NCBI GenBank assembly: GCA_025642065.1
Contig: JAODUP010000467.1
Span: 209,501-273,500, forward strand
Reading direction: 5' to 3'
Length of the DNA stretch: 64,000 nt
Source: Paralvinella palmiformis
Taxonomy: Eukaryota; Annelida; Polychaeta; Terebellida; Alvinellidae
In this document: positions 27,567 through 40,515 of the stretch, piece by piece
Numbering within the stretch: the first letter of the stretch is position 1
How the letters are laid out: each line of letters starts with the position of its first letter
Program-made: the position numbers and the translations under genes
The notes under the pieces: model-generated
What the model was told of the DNA's origin: nothing
Seen by the model: the letters and a program-made list of their open reading frames with translations, nothing else
Database searches by the model: none

Positions 27567-29640
27567 TAGTTTTTTTATTACTATATACTTACGTATAGAC
27601 AGAGGTGGAAAATGGTTAATCAGTTAATCAGCTAGTGAGTGAGTGGCTAAATAAGTTATTTGTCTACCTTATGCTTTATTTACACAGTCGATAATACATT
27701 CGAAAAATATGCGTTTATTAGCAAACCAGTTATACTTCGGTGTATTGATACTATACTAAATATCTGAAGCTAACAAATGTACAATAGTATCACAGCATGT
27801 ATATCATAATAAAACGTAGCTCTCAGCTTTATGTGTATTCTTATATTTCTTCGAGCATGTATCCATTATATTATAGATTCACATATTTTCAGTGTGCTAA
27901 AAAAAGCTCTTTGTTTGTAAGTCTTGTTGTAAGTTGTCATAACGTACAGGTGCATGATCGAATTACAACACTTTAATCTGAAACTAAATAACTTCGAACT
28001 TCTATTGAACATTATGACAGAGACGTTACTAACTATGCTAACTATTAATTAAATAGACAAGCGTAATATAGTTCGTTATGATTTGCTGACGTTTTTTTTT
28101 ATTTTAGGATTTCTATGAAAATTAATATAATGACACTGAATAAATCTAGGCGTAGTCATTTTTGCATTTAATTGTGTTTTACTGTTATTATGAAATTAAA
28201 CTGTATCCTACTCATTCTAAATCCGCCACATTTTAAATGGCCTCTTTACACTATTAAAAATATTGACCATCTTACCACTCTGTAAAATATTCTCTCCTCA
28301 GATCCCATAATATTCAGAGATCAGAAAATGCCGATTCGTTGTGGCTGCTTCTGGCCATTTACCATAAATATAAACATCCGACGTAGGTTTAATGTGGCCG
28401 TGGAGTCTGGGTTCTCTAATGCGTAAAGTTATTAAACCAAAATGATTATTTTCCATTAACCATGAAATATTTCGTTTTTTTAAATGTTTTTCTCATTCCA
28501 TTAAGTACTGGTATAGTCAATACGATCTGGAGGAAACTTACGCCGAATGGATGTCTAACGGTAATGTTTCGATTCAATAAATTAAAACATTGTTGTGATA
28601 GTATTTCGTTGTTGCTTGCTATTCATATTGTACAATACTTTCTTCGTATGAAATAACCAAAATATTTAACATTCATTCACACCGCAATATGCGGCAATGC
28701 ACAAAACCAATATCATTAGCTTCTACAGAAATTGTCGTGATGGAATAAATTGCCTAGAAACAACTAAAATTCATTAAAATACCGAATATTCAAAAACAGA
28801 TAATGGACGCCAATTCATTAATTCTATAGCATCTAGTTACAAAGATACAAGTCAGATATAAATGATATTATAGAAAATTCCACTTGCTCTACTTTCCTCA
28901 GAAGGAAATGTAACTTTTGTATAAAACAAATTACCAATCGATTATTTAAAGTAATAACCTTTTAACCTTGAAATGTAATATTTTTGCATCCTGCCACATA
29001 ATATGACTGACTTTCTTAGACAAACTTACACAAAAACGTATCTAATTGGTATTTGTGTATCGGCTAACAAGATTTAAAGAACTAACGATAAATAGTGTTT
29101 TAGTCGAATTCACATAAATCGTCGACCAGATAATGTCGTTGAGCTTCACTGAAAAGACAACAACAAGTAAAAAATGTATGATCGATCTCTAATTCCGACA
29201 TTTTGTCTGAAAATACAGAATCGATCTTTCGTAACCGAAACTTTTAGATTTGAAAAACCTCGACTAACGTAAGTTTGTTTATTCGTATCGGTTGTTTAAA
29301 CAAAGTTGTATTGGGTGGTATATTTAAAAGGATTAAAAGGATTATTTTCGTGTTCCATTAAGTTGGAAGGTTTATTTTCAGCAGACACGTATGTTTAAGA
29401 TAATAGAATATAGATTTGCAACTAGGAAATTGGATTCAGATACTTCGCGTTTCATATTAAGGTATAAACTGTCGTAAGCAAACCCGTAACATTGTATACA
29501 AGCTTCTTGATGAAATATTTCTCCCTCGATATTTAAAAGTCGTAAATAGTTTATCCTCGAAACATCAGATACGCCATTATTGTGGCAGCACTATTTCCTG
29601 TGCGCATCAATATTAGAGTAAGGTGTTAGCATATCTTTCG

Positions 29641-29831
29641 GTGCGCCTCCGCTGTCGAGCGGTAGCGCGTTGGGGCACAGATCACTACCACCCGTGTTCG
29701 AATCTCGGCGTGGGCATATCTGAAGGTTGTTTAGTCTTTGACTTCGCCTCATTACCTTAGGAGGTCGCTCGGCCCGTTTAGCCTACCTTGTGCACAAAAG
29801 TGACCGTAAAACACCAATCATCATCATCGTC
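29641..29831 (+). mobile_element. tRNA-derived SINE, family A, copy 3, with target-site duplication
   Basis: Full-length forward copy with A box (TCGAGCGGTAGCGCGTTGG), B box (GTGTTCGAATC) and (ATC)n tail. Flanked by the perfect direct repeat TTAGCATATCTTTCG (29626-29640 and 29832-29846). The perfect duplication and intact pol III boxes indicate a fairly recent insertion. Confidence 0.9.
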
Positions 29832-32541
29832 TTAGCATATCTTTCGGACGTAGAATGATCAGAATTTTATACGACAAGCTAAGTTCTTCCTAAAATGCAT
29901 TCAGCGAATCATTAACTTAAGTTAACCGATTATTTTTCTGCATTTCCTTTTCTTAATAATTACGCGTCTCCGTTTGAAAATGAGATAAAACACACAAAAG
30001 CATCATAATATATAAAAAGTTTATTTACACGTGATTTACTTGTTGATACAAGATAATGATTACGTTGATGATATACGCGAACATCGAATGTTATTGATGA
30101 TATTACAGTCTCAGTTGCTATGATAAACATTTCTATTTTCTTAACAGAAGATATTATCGATTGACTAAATTGGGTTTTGGCCGTGGTCAATTTTCGTGAC
30201 TTTTATCGTCCAATCAACGTATTCGCATTATTTAAGATTTTACGCAGTAAAACTGCAAGAACAGACATCCTATGTGAACAGATGAAAACAAATCTCTTTC
30301 TCACACACACACACGCGCGCGCACACAAACATACAAACGCACACGCACAAATGAGTATTATATCCTTGAAGAACAGTTACAAATAATATACACTGTGTTC
30401 TATCCATTATATTAACCAATCAAAGGCTTCGGTCAATAAGTAAAGGTCAGCGTGAATCGTCTTTATTTTGTTTGAACTAAATTTATTTGTTAAACTTTTG
30501 AAAGATCGCATTCACCGTGAAGGTTTCACAGTCGACTACAATATGGCGTATTCCTTCCTACACTCGTATGACTTCAGTTTTCGAGGAAATGGTAGTAAGT
30601 CTACTGATATGTCAGCACCTGAAATGTATATTAAGATAGTGAGGCAAATTGTCAGAGTTGATCAACGTGAAACCCTAATCTCTGGGGAAATTAATTAAAT
30701 GGTAAAGAACAATCGCCAATAATTAAATTTATTATTGAAACCTAAAGCCAGAAACTGGCTAAGTTAAAATTTATATTATATTGGATCAACTGAAGGAAGT
30801 AATACTAAGTTATGGCTTCGGTGAAAAATTAATCGTTTTTTATTGGCGGCCATCATTAGCCTGGATCTTTGGTATTGTAGAGCCAGAACAAAACAGGGGA
30901 ACGAAACACAAGGGAACACGGATCATGAAGTTCAGTTGAACTGATGAAGGTATGAGCATACCCTGGATCGCTTGATTTGAATAACTTGAACGTGTCTAGT
31001 TTTTGGTTGACATTGTTTATCCCGGAATTCGGATGAATCACAGGTTTTCCACATTATGCAATATAATGCTGTACTCCATTCACCTCGTGCTTATTTAGAA
31101 TGATAAACAGTATACTGCCAGTTGAGGTGGGAAGATATCTATTTCTTCTGGTAATACCGCTCTCAGGTCTTGATTGGTAAACTTGTGTTTCAACCAGATC
31201 TAAATTATAACTTCATCTAAAACGTTATCATAATTCGAGATTATGAGAAGTCGTCTAAATGTCTTCCAGCCGCAGTATATTTATGTGTGAAACCTTCTCT
31301 GGGATATAAATAAATATATCGAAAATACCGAACACATATAAATATAAAATACATCAAATATGATTTTAAAAAGATGTCGTATCCATATAATTCGAATGGG
31401 CATCATAAAGCTGGAATTTTACAAACAAATCATCAAAATGTAGCCACGTCTTCTATGTTCAGTCCCTTGTATTCTCATAACATAGAGATCGATCTAATTA
31501 CAATACGAAACACAACCTAATCAACATTGACACTCACTGCATTAAGACTAATCAACCGTTGGAACAATGGTGCAAACATGGTGAAGACACACATTTCTCA
31601 CATTGAATTAATTCGAGTACTTATGAGTGGCGTTTGTTCAGATTAGTAAGATGCCGTCAGAAATATACAGTGAAGTTATACTCTGCCGACTTAATGGATC
31701 TGAACAATATATACTTTCTGCGCATTTCTTTCTGGGAGCCATTATAACGGAAGAATGATTAACTGGATTATCGCGGCATTTAAATGTTTGCGCACTTCAT
31801 CCCCTAAACATACCACGTAAACTGTCCAACGTTAATGGTGTTTAGTTTAAAGGGAAAATGACTGTTAATGAAGGCTGAATGTGATGAAGATGGCAGGAAC
31901 ATTGGAAATTCACCGGACTAGTAAACCATCCTCAAGTCATCAACACATACAGACATTATGCTAATAGCTTAATATTATATACCCATATTGGGATGGGATA
32001 ATGTCTGATCTTTAACGGTTACAAAAGTTCCGTTGGTTTTCTTTTTATTGAATAAAATCGTTCATCAATATATACCCCAAAAAAAAACATATCATATCGT
32101 TCGTTGTCTTTGACAGACTGTGAGAAGGATAGTAATTTTCAGATGCACAAATTTAAAGGTTGCAGAAAAACTTTAGAACAAATGGTGAAAAAAGATTATC
32201 TCTGCATAGTAAAAGCTTTTAAAGTAATATAAACAAGCAGGACAAATGAGGATCCCATGAAGCTACTAACTTCACATCTGATCCTTATTTTTAATGCATT
32301 TAAGGATTATAATAATATCTCAAAGAGCATACTATGATGGCTAAAGAAATCTATATACTCGTGCTAAAGTAAATAATGTTGATCAGTAATAAAGGCATTT
32401 GATTAAATCTACATTATTATTATTATTATTATTATTACATGTTCAGTAAATTATTATTACCTGTTCAGAAGTAGAATTCGGACACAGATTGAACAGTGTA
32501 TTATTTCAGAACTAATTTAATATTTTCAAATTGATAATTAC

Positions 32542-32547
32542 TTTATT
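32542..32547 (-). terminator. Candidate poly(A) signal for the minus-strand gene
   Basis: TTTATT on the plus strand reads AATAAA on the minus strand, about 730 bp past the stop at 33279. Another AATAAA lies at 32044-32049. In AT-rich DNA such hexamers are common by chance, so this is only a placement suggestion. Confidence 0.2.
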
Positions 32548-33278
32548 TAGTGTGATTAAATAAAATTAGATTTCATATTAAAACATACATAATAGCAGGA
32601 ATAGCATTGATTAAGATAATGTTATTCCAATTTGAATTATGAATTAACATGTGGTATGAATGACAGGTGTTCCATAGTCCCAAATTTGCTATTCACAATT
32701 AGTCTAAATATCTTGTGAAATGCGTCAGCCGTTTTAACGTAGGAGGATAATAATTCTTTTCATAAAGGTGCAGATATTTCGCCTGATAATGGATACACCG
32801 GACGAAACCATTTATGGATAGCTGGTATTTGAGTATAACTGTAATAAGCGAATCTTTCGTCATCCGGAACAGAAATATTTTAGCAATTTGAGTTAACGAC
32901 GTACATAAGCTAGCTAATAATCGTGGTCACTGGACTTGTGAATGAGTAGAAGTCAGAGATGTTTTGTTGGATTCTTAATATCAGCTAAGAAAAGGCTAAA
33001 ACCAAAGTTTATATTTTAGTTTTCCAAACCTAACGTATAACATTTTCAAAATTTTAATCGAGGAAAGTTCCCAAAACATTAATGTGTGAACTTTTCACAC
33101 AGCAGATAGCCATTCCCCAAAACATAATTTTTAGATATCCAATGTCACCTATTAACCGTCACTGATTGTAACCGATCTCTTGAGTTCTCCGAGAGGAAAA
33201 GGTTCCTCAAAAATATGGTAAACAATAAGACGATGCGGATTATAAACGTGTGGCTGGGTAGGTTGGTTAAAAGGAGAC

Positions 33279-35440
33279 TTACTTTGAAACACGGAACAAA
33301 TTCTTTGGCTTCTGAAACCAGTCGCTGTCCAGAAACTTTTGTCTCCTCGATCGTTTATCACTGGTATCACTTGCTGGTGATCGTGGGCCGTCTTGTTTCA
33401 CGGCGCAAGAAGGTGAGACCGCTTGCTGCGAATCTGAACTATCGTCATCAACACTTAATGTCATCGTTTGCATACAGAGTGTAGAGATGGCGCCGGCTCG
33501 TCCCGGCGACTGCGACTTAGTCCGTTTCTTTTCAAAGAGACCCCTCCCTCTCGAGTGCGACTTCTCTCTGGGCTCCTTCGACCAGAAACGTGCCTTAGAT
33601 TTGCTGCGAGATTTGTGCTCGGATTTTTTAATCACAGGACTTGGTGTTGATGTAGGTGGTTCCTTGGCTAGATGCCAGGGTGAGCCACTGTCGGTACAAC
33701 ATTCGTCTTGCTCACTGGATCTGCACGACCACGTTGACTGTGAATCTATGGAATCTCCTTTGGACATGTGTCTCGACGATTTTGGCTCCAAAGTGGATTC
33801 ATATTTTGAGTCACTGTGTACCGTCCTAATTTGCTTGGTCTGAATGTTTGCTGATGAATACGTTAATACTGCCGCATTCTTTGATTTGACAGTATCATCA
33901 CTGGGTGATAACGATGTAGATGGATAATTGATTTCTGATGATTCGAGACAAGATGATGATGTCCCACGGCCGCTGCCTTGATCTGTTTTGTCATTCGTGA
34001 CATCCTTAAAAGGCGTTGCCAATTCTTGAGACGTGCCGTGCTCGTCAGCCGCTGGAGACTGGACCGAACTGCGCAAAACAGATTTCGGCGACTTCAGTGC
34101 ACCAACGACAGGACTGGCCTGTAATGACTCGTAGTCTCCTTGTGACTTAACTCTATCGTTATGATTCTCCTTATCCGATGACGTTGATGGCAACTTATCT
34201 CTGGCTTGCTGTTGGGATCCCGAATATTTGTTGTTGACGGATGTGGATCGTGACCGATGTTGCTTCTGATCGATGCTGTCCTGTAGCAGCTCGGCAGCGG
34301 TTTTTAGTCGCCTCGTCGATGTCACAGATACCTTGGGCACAGATGGGCTCGGCGACTTCCTGAAGGCAGCACCTCTACGAAAGTTTCCCTCCTCGTATCT
34401 ATTAATCATGTCGCGGACACCGGACGAAGATCTGGCCGTGTGTCGGCTGACATAAGATCGTACTTCGAGAAGATTTCGAGCAGCAGCAAGCTGTCCACCG
34501 GTGCCACGAGCCAGGGCTCGATTCCTCTTAGCCGAGTTCTCTCTGGCTATTTCGCAGGCTCGACTCAGCTCTGAGCTGTCCGACTTCGTTCTTTGTCGGT
34601 CGTTGGTATCCCGCTGCTCCAGAAGGCTTTCGCCTTCCGTCAACACCGCTCCCATTGAAAGTCGCTCGACCATGTTCTTCCGGTGTCGAATGAATCTGCG
34701 CGGCGGCGTGGCCTTCCACGTTCTGGCATCGGCCGTTATCGCCGCGGCACGGCTGTCGGCGTTCCTCAGCTTGCGAACGTTCTTCGATCGTATCACCGGA
34801 CTCTGAGGTAAATGGGGACTACCGATGCCAGACGACGTAGTCGCCCTTTCGGCGCTCGGTTTGCGACCCACTTCGCTGGATATCTCCTCCTTGGAGATGA
34901 ACACCTCGTCGGAACTTTGAGAGGACATCTTGCTAGATTGACTAAGATCCGATACATCAAATGAGGCCGTCCTACCCGTATCGAGCCTCAGCGGTTTCGG
35001 TTCTCTCTCGATCCATTCCTGGTACGAGTACCGCTTTTCGGCCGGAACACTCGGTGACGATCCGCTGGAGGCGGCACTAACCGTGGAATCTGTCCTTTCT
35101 TCGTTAACGGGTTTAGCCCGCGTTATCGTTTGGGGGCCGCTCTTCAGTATTCCAGGCTTGACGATCGGCTCGCAAGTAGCGGTGACGACGGGCGTTGCGA
35201 CGTCGGTGACCGTGGCCACGATAACCAGCTCGTCTTCCTTGGCGTCGGTCTGCGTCGACGTAGATTTGGCCGCCGGTGGTACTGATGCAGCACCACCGGA
35301 GCTCGTAGTTGAAGGGGACTTCTCGTTAGCGCCAGAACTTGGAAGGGATATATACGGACAGTTAATCAGCGTCATGACGGTCTGAGATTCTTCTGTCACC
35401 TTGATCGGCAATATCACAGTTTCTGCTGGCTTTTTACTTT
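33279..35440 (-). CDS. Exon 12: long Ser/Arg-rich disordered C-terminal region
   Basis: Acceptor ATCATTCCAG/AA completes Glu with exon 11. Encodes about 720 residues: Thr/Val/Pro-rich start, many Ser-Pro and Arg-Ser sites, a YQEWIEREPKPLRL segment that again places W-E after a helix, a basic patch (RRFIRHRKNMVERLS), a short helix (VRDMINRYEEG), and an SR/KS-rich tail (KSHSRGRGLFEKKRTKS). Ends at TAA (33279-33281), giving a C-terminus of KNLFRVSK. That TAA lies inside a perfect GTAAGT, so the exon could instead be spliced onward. High G+C and codon structure contrast sharply with the AT-rich DNA below 33.2 kb. Confidence 0.8.
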
Positions 35441-36524
35441 CTGGAATGATACGAGGTCGTTAAAACGTATTATAATCCCCATCTGGATTTGTTCGTTGAT
35501 TTGTATCGTTGATAGACAACTCCGATCCCAGAAGAGTGAACATTACAAATGGCTATTCTGGATTGGCTTTATTAATGAATCAATACTTTTCCGCACAAAC
35601 GGTTAGCAACGGGTCCCCACCCCTACCCCCAAACACACACGTACAAATAAGTCCTAGGCCTCTGTCATTGTTCAAAAAAAAAAATGCCGTAATGCTGATA
35701 TTAAATGTTGTTATTACTAATACGGCCTATATGGCCTACGTGCACACACAGAAGTGGCCGTAAAACACCAGCCATCATCATCTTATTACTAATAATTAAA
35801 AGTAGAATAATTAATCATTTAAAAGTCAATTAAGCCATTATCAGGCGGTCATGACGTCAGAACTCGGTACACTACCTTCTTCTAGTTGTTTACGGATTTT
35901 GTTCAGCCAGTCTAGAGGCAGATCAAAACTTGATGGTTCGCTGGTCGCCAAAACATTAGGAGATGTTGGCCGTTTACTTAATGAATAATAGCTCTTACAC
36001 TCATCCTGGCACTTCAATTCCTTTCTAATATCCTGTGTATCCGCCTGTAAAGGAGTTTGTGGAATTTATTCGTCAGCAAACAATAAAACGAACTAATAAT
36101 GAAAACGCGAAAATAATATATTTAATATATAGATAAAATATTTTATTTACGCTAACATATAAATTGTATGACTAGCGAAACCTTTCTGACTTTCCATCGA
36201 ATCGCCATAAAATATGCGGCCATAACTGAGAGTTAACCTTTCACAAGGAAAGCCATACTATTACAGCTGTTAGGCACTTTGTAATTTCTCTCATTTTAGC
36301 TGGCTTACATTTCTCAGACATAACTCTTGTCCCGAGAATGTTCTGGATCGCTGGATGACGCGTTTTTGTTTCTTCTGTTGTAGATAAACTATTTCTAGTG
36401 ACTGGCGTTCCAAGCTGGCCTCGAGTAGTTTCTTGTTGACCCTCTCCGTCAATAGGAGGCGTTCCAAATCCTGAATGGCCGAGGCTCGACTCGATAAAGT
36501 CTGCTGCAATCTACTCAGCTACAG

Positions 36525-36569
<45 letters not shown>

Positions 36570-39500
36570 AGTGGTTGTATCAGTCACGTGGGATAAATAT
36601 GCATTATGAAAATATTCCTTTTCTTTTGCATGCAAATTCTAATAGTCAAAACTGCACCTTATGATCCTCTTAGTTCAACATCACAGAAGGTTTACCATGA
36701 AATGACAAGCTTAGTCAATACCAAAACAAACCAATGCATTGTACATCCATGGAAGATCCTGTTTGAAATCATGCAAGCGTTTGTTTGTGGGGCACGTGCG
36801 TGCGTGCTGGTTACCTGATCTTGGGCCTGATTTATCAAGCCACACAGAGCTGTGACTGTGGCTCGTGGCTGGTCACTGTTAGAGCCACACACCAGGTCTA
36901 CCCTCTCTTGTAATGCCTGAAGCTGGGCCAGGAATTGAGCTTTGACATTTTCGTGTTCTTCATTGCCAGACTGAATTTTCTTCTGTTGTGATATAAAACA
37001 GTTCGATGTTTAGCTTCTTCTCACTTCACACTAATTTATTTACAGCTTAGGAAATTACCACTTCTAACACGTAGTCCAATACCTTGGAATATACATATTG
37101 TATTAGCAATCTGTACAATAATCATAGGTATTAAGTAATGTTATACATCAGCAGCTACCTACCTCTGAAGTCATTTCGTCATCAATATCAGCAATTCCCT
37201 ACCTCTAAGTGAGTATGTTATACATATCAGCAGCTCACTACCTCAAAAGTATGTATGTTACACATATGAAAAGCTCTAAAGCGGGTATGTTATAAACATC
37301 AGTAGTTCCCTACCTCTAAGTAACAATGTTATACTAATCAGCAACTCCCTACATCTAAGGTTTGTATATTATACATATCAGTAGCTCCCTACATCAAAAG
37401 TTTGCATGTTACACATATCATCAGCTCCCTACTACTAGAGTCCCCATGTTATACATATCAGCAGCTCTATACCTCTAGGTGAGTATGTTATACATATCAG
37501 GAGCTTCCTACCTCTAAAGTCTGTTTCTCCTTCACCAATATGCTTTGTGCTTGTATGAGAACATCAACCTGTGTACGAACTTCTCGTAGAGCGCTGTCTA
37601 TTTGATATGTCTGACAAGCAAACTGACCCATCCTGTGTGCTGCCTTTAGTTGACGTCTGTAACTCACTAGATGGTCGATGAAAGCAAATTAAAATTGTTT
37701 GTTGGATTTTAAAATTTGATTTCGTGACATTCATCTATTAATGCTTAAGCTGGTGTAGAATTTTATTGTGCACATTATATGGAAGAATGGTGCAAACTTT
37801 AACCCGATCGAGCGATATGTTGATGCTGAAAAGTGTCAATAAACTCTTACTAATTTTCTGATTATGTTCCTGGTCCATCATATTGATTCTTTCAGTTAGC
37901 TGTTGTACATCGTATTGTAAGTCTTTGATCTGCTCATCCTTGTCATCCAGCTGCTGTAGCAATGTGAAAATGTTTCTCTCTGAGCTGTAAATGACACCAG
38001 AGAAAACCTTACGTTCTGACTTACAAATGAGTGAGTGAGTGAGTGAGTGAGTGAGTGAGTGAGTGAGTGAGTGAGTGAGTGAGTGAGTGAGTGAGTGAGT
38101 GAGTGAGTGAGTGAGTGAGTGAGTGAGTGAGTGAGTGAGTGAGTGAGTGAGTTATGTCGGTGCTAGTAATATTTAAATAATGGACGAGAAGTGACTCCTA
38201 TGTAAACTGGGAATATTAGAGGAATCGTCCCACAGAGACAGGTAACCCCTAATTAGAGGTATTTAATGCAATGCGTTACCAACTACGTTATACAAATAGT
38301 TATCAGAAAACCAATATACGCTCTCTGTAGTACACAATAACCCAGTGTTTGTCAATAGATCACCTCGGTGTACATGGCTGAGTGCTGCTGTCGTCTGTTT
38401 CACTGCTCTTCCCGCGTACGTCCCTAGGTGGCGCTTCAAGCATCGCCATTGCACCTTGTTCCCGTGGTGACTCGTTTACCGTCGTGTATGGCTCGTAGGA
38501 CATGGATCGGTGGACAGACAAGGGCTGGATACAGCTGTCAGAAAACACACGCTCACGGTTGATGAGCTTACCCTCTGTATTAAAATCCTTTATCGACAAG
38601 GATCTGAAACACATTGACAAATCTATGTCTGAAACATAATCTAAAAACTCTAGTTAGTGGCGCATAGCACAATCTGCTTATTTTAGGAAAAGATGAATGA
38701 AAGAATGTGTTTTTTTTTGTATTAAAGTGAACATAATATACACATTGAAAGGTGTATGGTAAGTAATAGTAATACATCAATCGTGTTGTTGTGTTTCTTG
38801 TTGTTGTTTGTGATGGCGATGATGATGGTGATGATGATGGTGATGATGATGATGGTGATGATGATGATGATGATTATTGTATGCATGTTTATAACATTTT
38901 ATTATGCGTTAATTTTAATTTTTTAAGAAGAATACCTTGCATGTAATCCTAGACTATCTTCTGTCGCATTTTCTGACTTAGATGATACTGTTTTATCTTC
39001 TGCCTGCTGCTGAGACAGAAGCCGACTATCACGATCCTGAAGCTGCTTCTTCAGGATCTCATACGTCATACCTTCGCCAAAACCCTCCGATCCGGAACTG
39101 CTCTCCATCGCCATGTCAAGTTTCATCTTCATCCGTTCCAGCTTTTGTTTCTCTCGTTCAATCTTCCACTCCTTCCTCTCAATCTTCTGGATCTCCTTCT
39201 CGAATTTGTGTCTGGAGCGATCCCGTTCGCGTGACTTTGACCGCTCAATGTATCGTTCGCGGCCTCGGTTTTCCGGCCCGGGGCTAGTGCCCTCTCGGGC
39301 CCGTCGTTCTTTAACCCTCTCCCACTCCTGGACTGTTTTGCTGAAGCTTTCAGAAAGATTCTGCAAGGGCACCTTGGCTGTTCCGTCATGGGATGCTACC
39401 TGTTCGGATTGTATCACTTCCTTTTCTTGATCCGGACTCTTTGGAGGGGACGCTTCAATGACAAAACTTTTACAGTCAACGACTTGACTGTTCGGTGGTT

Positions 39501-40470
39501 CTTATGATAAAATGTATCGTCTACGTAAATTTAAATCCTTATATAGAATATTATTGTTATAGCATGATTAATATTTTTAAAATCGGGATGAAATATTTTA
39601 AGATACATATGTACATTATTTGTCATTTCACACAATATGGTTCCTGCGGGTTCCTGGTTTTAAATTGACCCGAGGTATCCTCTTGCAAGTGGTCAGAAGC
39701 TGGTAAAAGGAGGCGACATTGATAATGTGCAAAATAATAAAGGGATTATAGCAAAGGCTATTTGGTTTCAGTCCTTGATATCAGTCACAACCAGAACACT
39801 TACAAAGGCCCTTCATCTGTTCCCATTCTTCCATCTTTTTAATGAAATCCTCGGTAAATTTTGTCGACGTGTCCAGGCCTTTCTGGCTTTCTGTGTCGTA
39901 GGAGAAGCTGTTTGCTGATAATAAATAAAACATGGAGTTTATTTCCAAATAATAAAGCGCGGTCGATTTAGCTCACAGCCCGTAGATTGCAAGATGTTAA
40001 TAATTTAATATAATCAACACATGTTGCACAGAGCGGCATTGGTCGACTGGCTTCAATTATTAAATGACAGGTCACTAGTGCCAGGCTACAGAACACATCT
40101 GTATGGAAGATGTAGTACCGGGTTTGTGTTTTTTTTTTTTTTTCTGCTAGCGAGTTTGCTAAAAAAGAAACCGTTAAAATGTGGGTGGGCCGATGTGGAA
40201 CATGCGTATTTCGCGATATACATACCAAAGTTAACAGATTGGATTATATAATGCGACTGAGCGTGTACGTGTATGTCTGCATGCAAATGCATGTCTCTGT
40301 GTGTGCGTGCGTGTGTGCAAGCGTGCGTACAGGAATGCGGTGTGTTTTAATTAATGATATGAAGAGACTATGATCATCAATTTAAATTTTCCTATTGAGA
40401 GACAATACACATACACACACACACACACACACGTATATCTATATATCTGTCTCTCTCTCTCTCTCTCTCT

Positions 40471-40515
<45 letters not shown>

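Larger units (their letters stand above)
27570..33270. other. No gene seen apart from one SINE and possible 3' UTR
   Basis: AT-rich; contains SINE copy 3, a short (CA)n near 30.30 kb and (ATT)n near 32.41 kb. The last ~700-1,200 bp may be the 3' UTR of the minus-strand gene. Confidence 0.5.

Noticed and set aside
37134..37520. CRISPR-like array
   Set aside because: The ~41-bp units are contiguous and diverged with no spacers, and the genome is eukaryotic.
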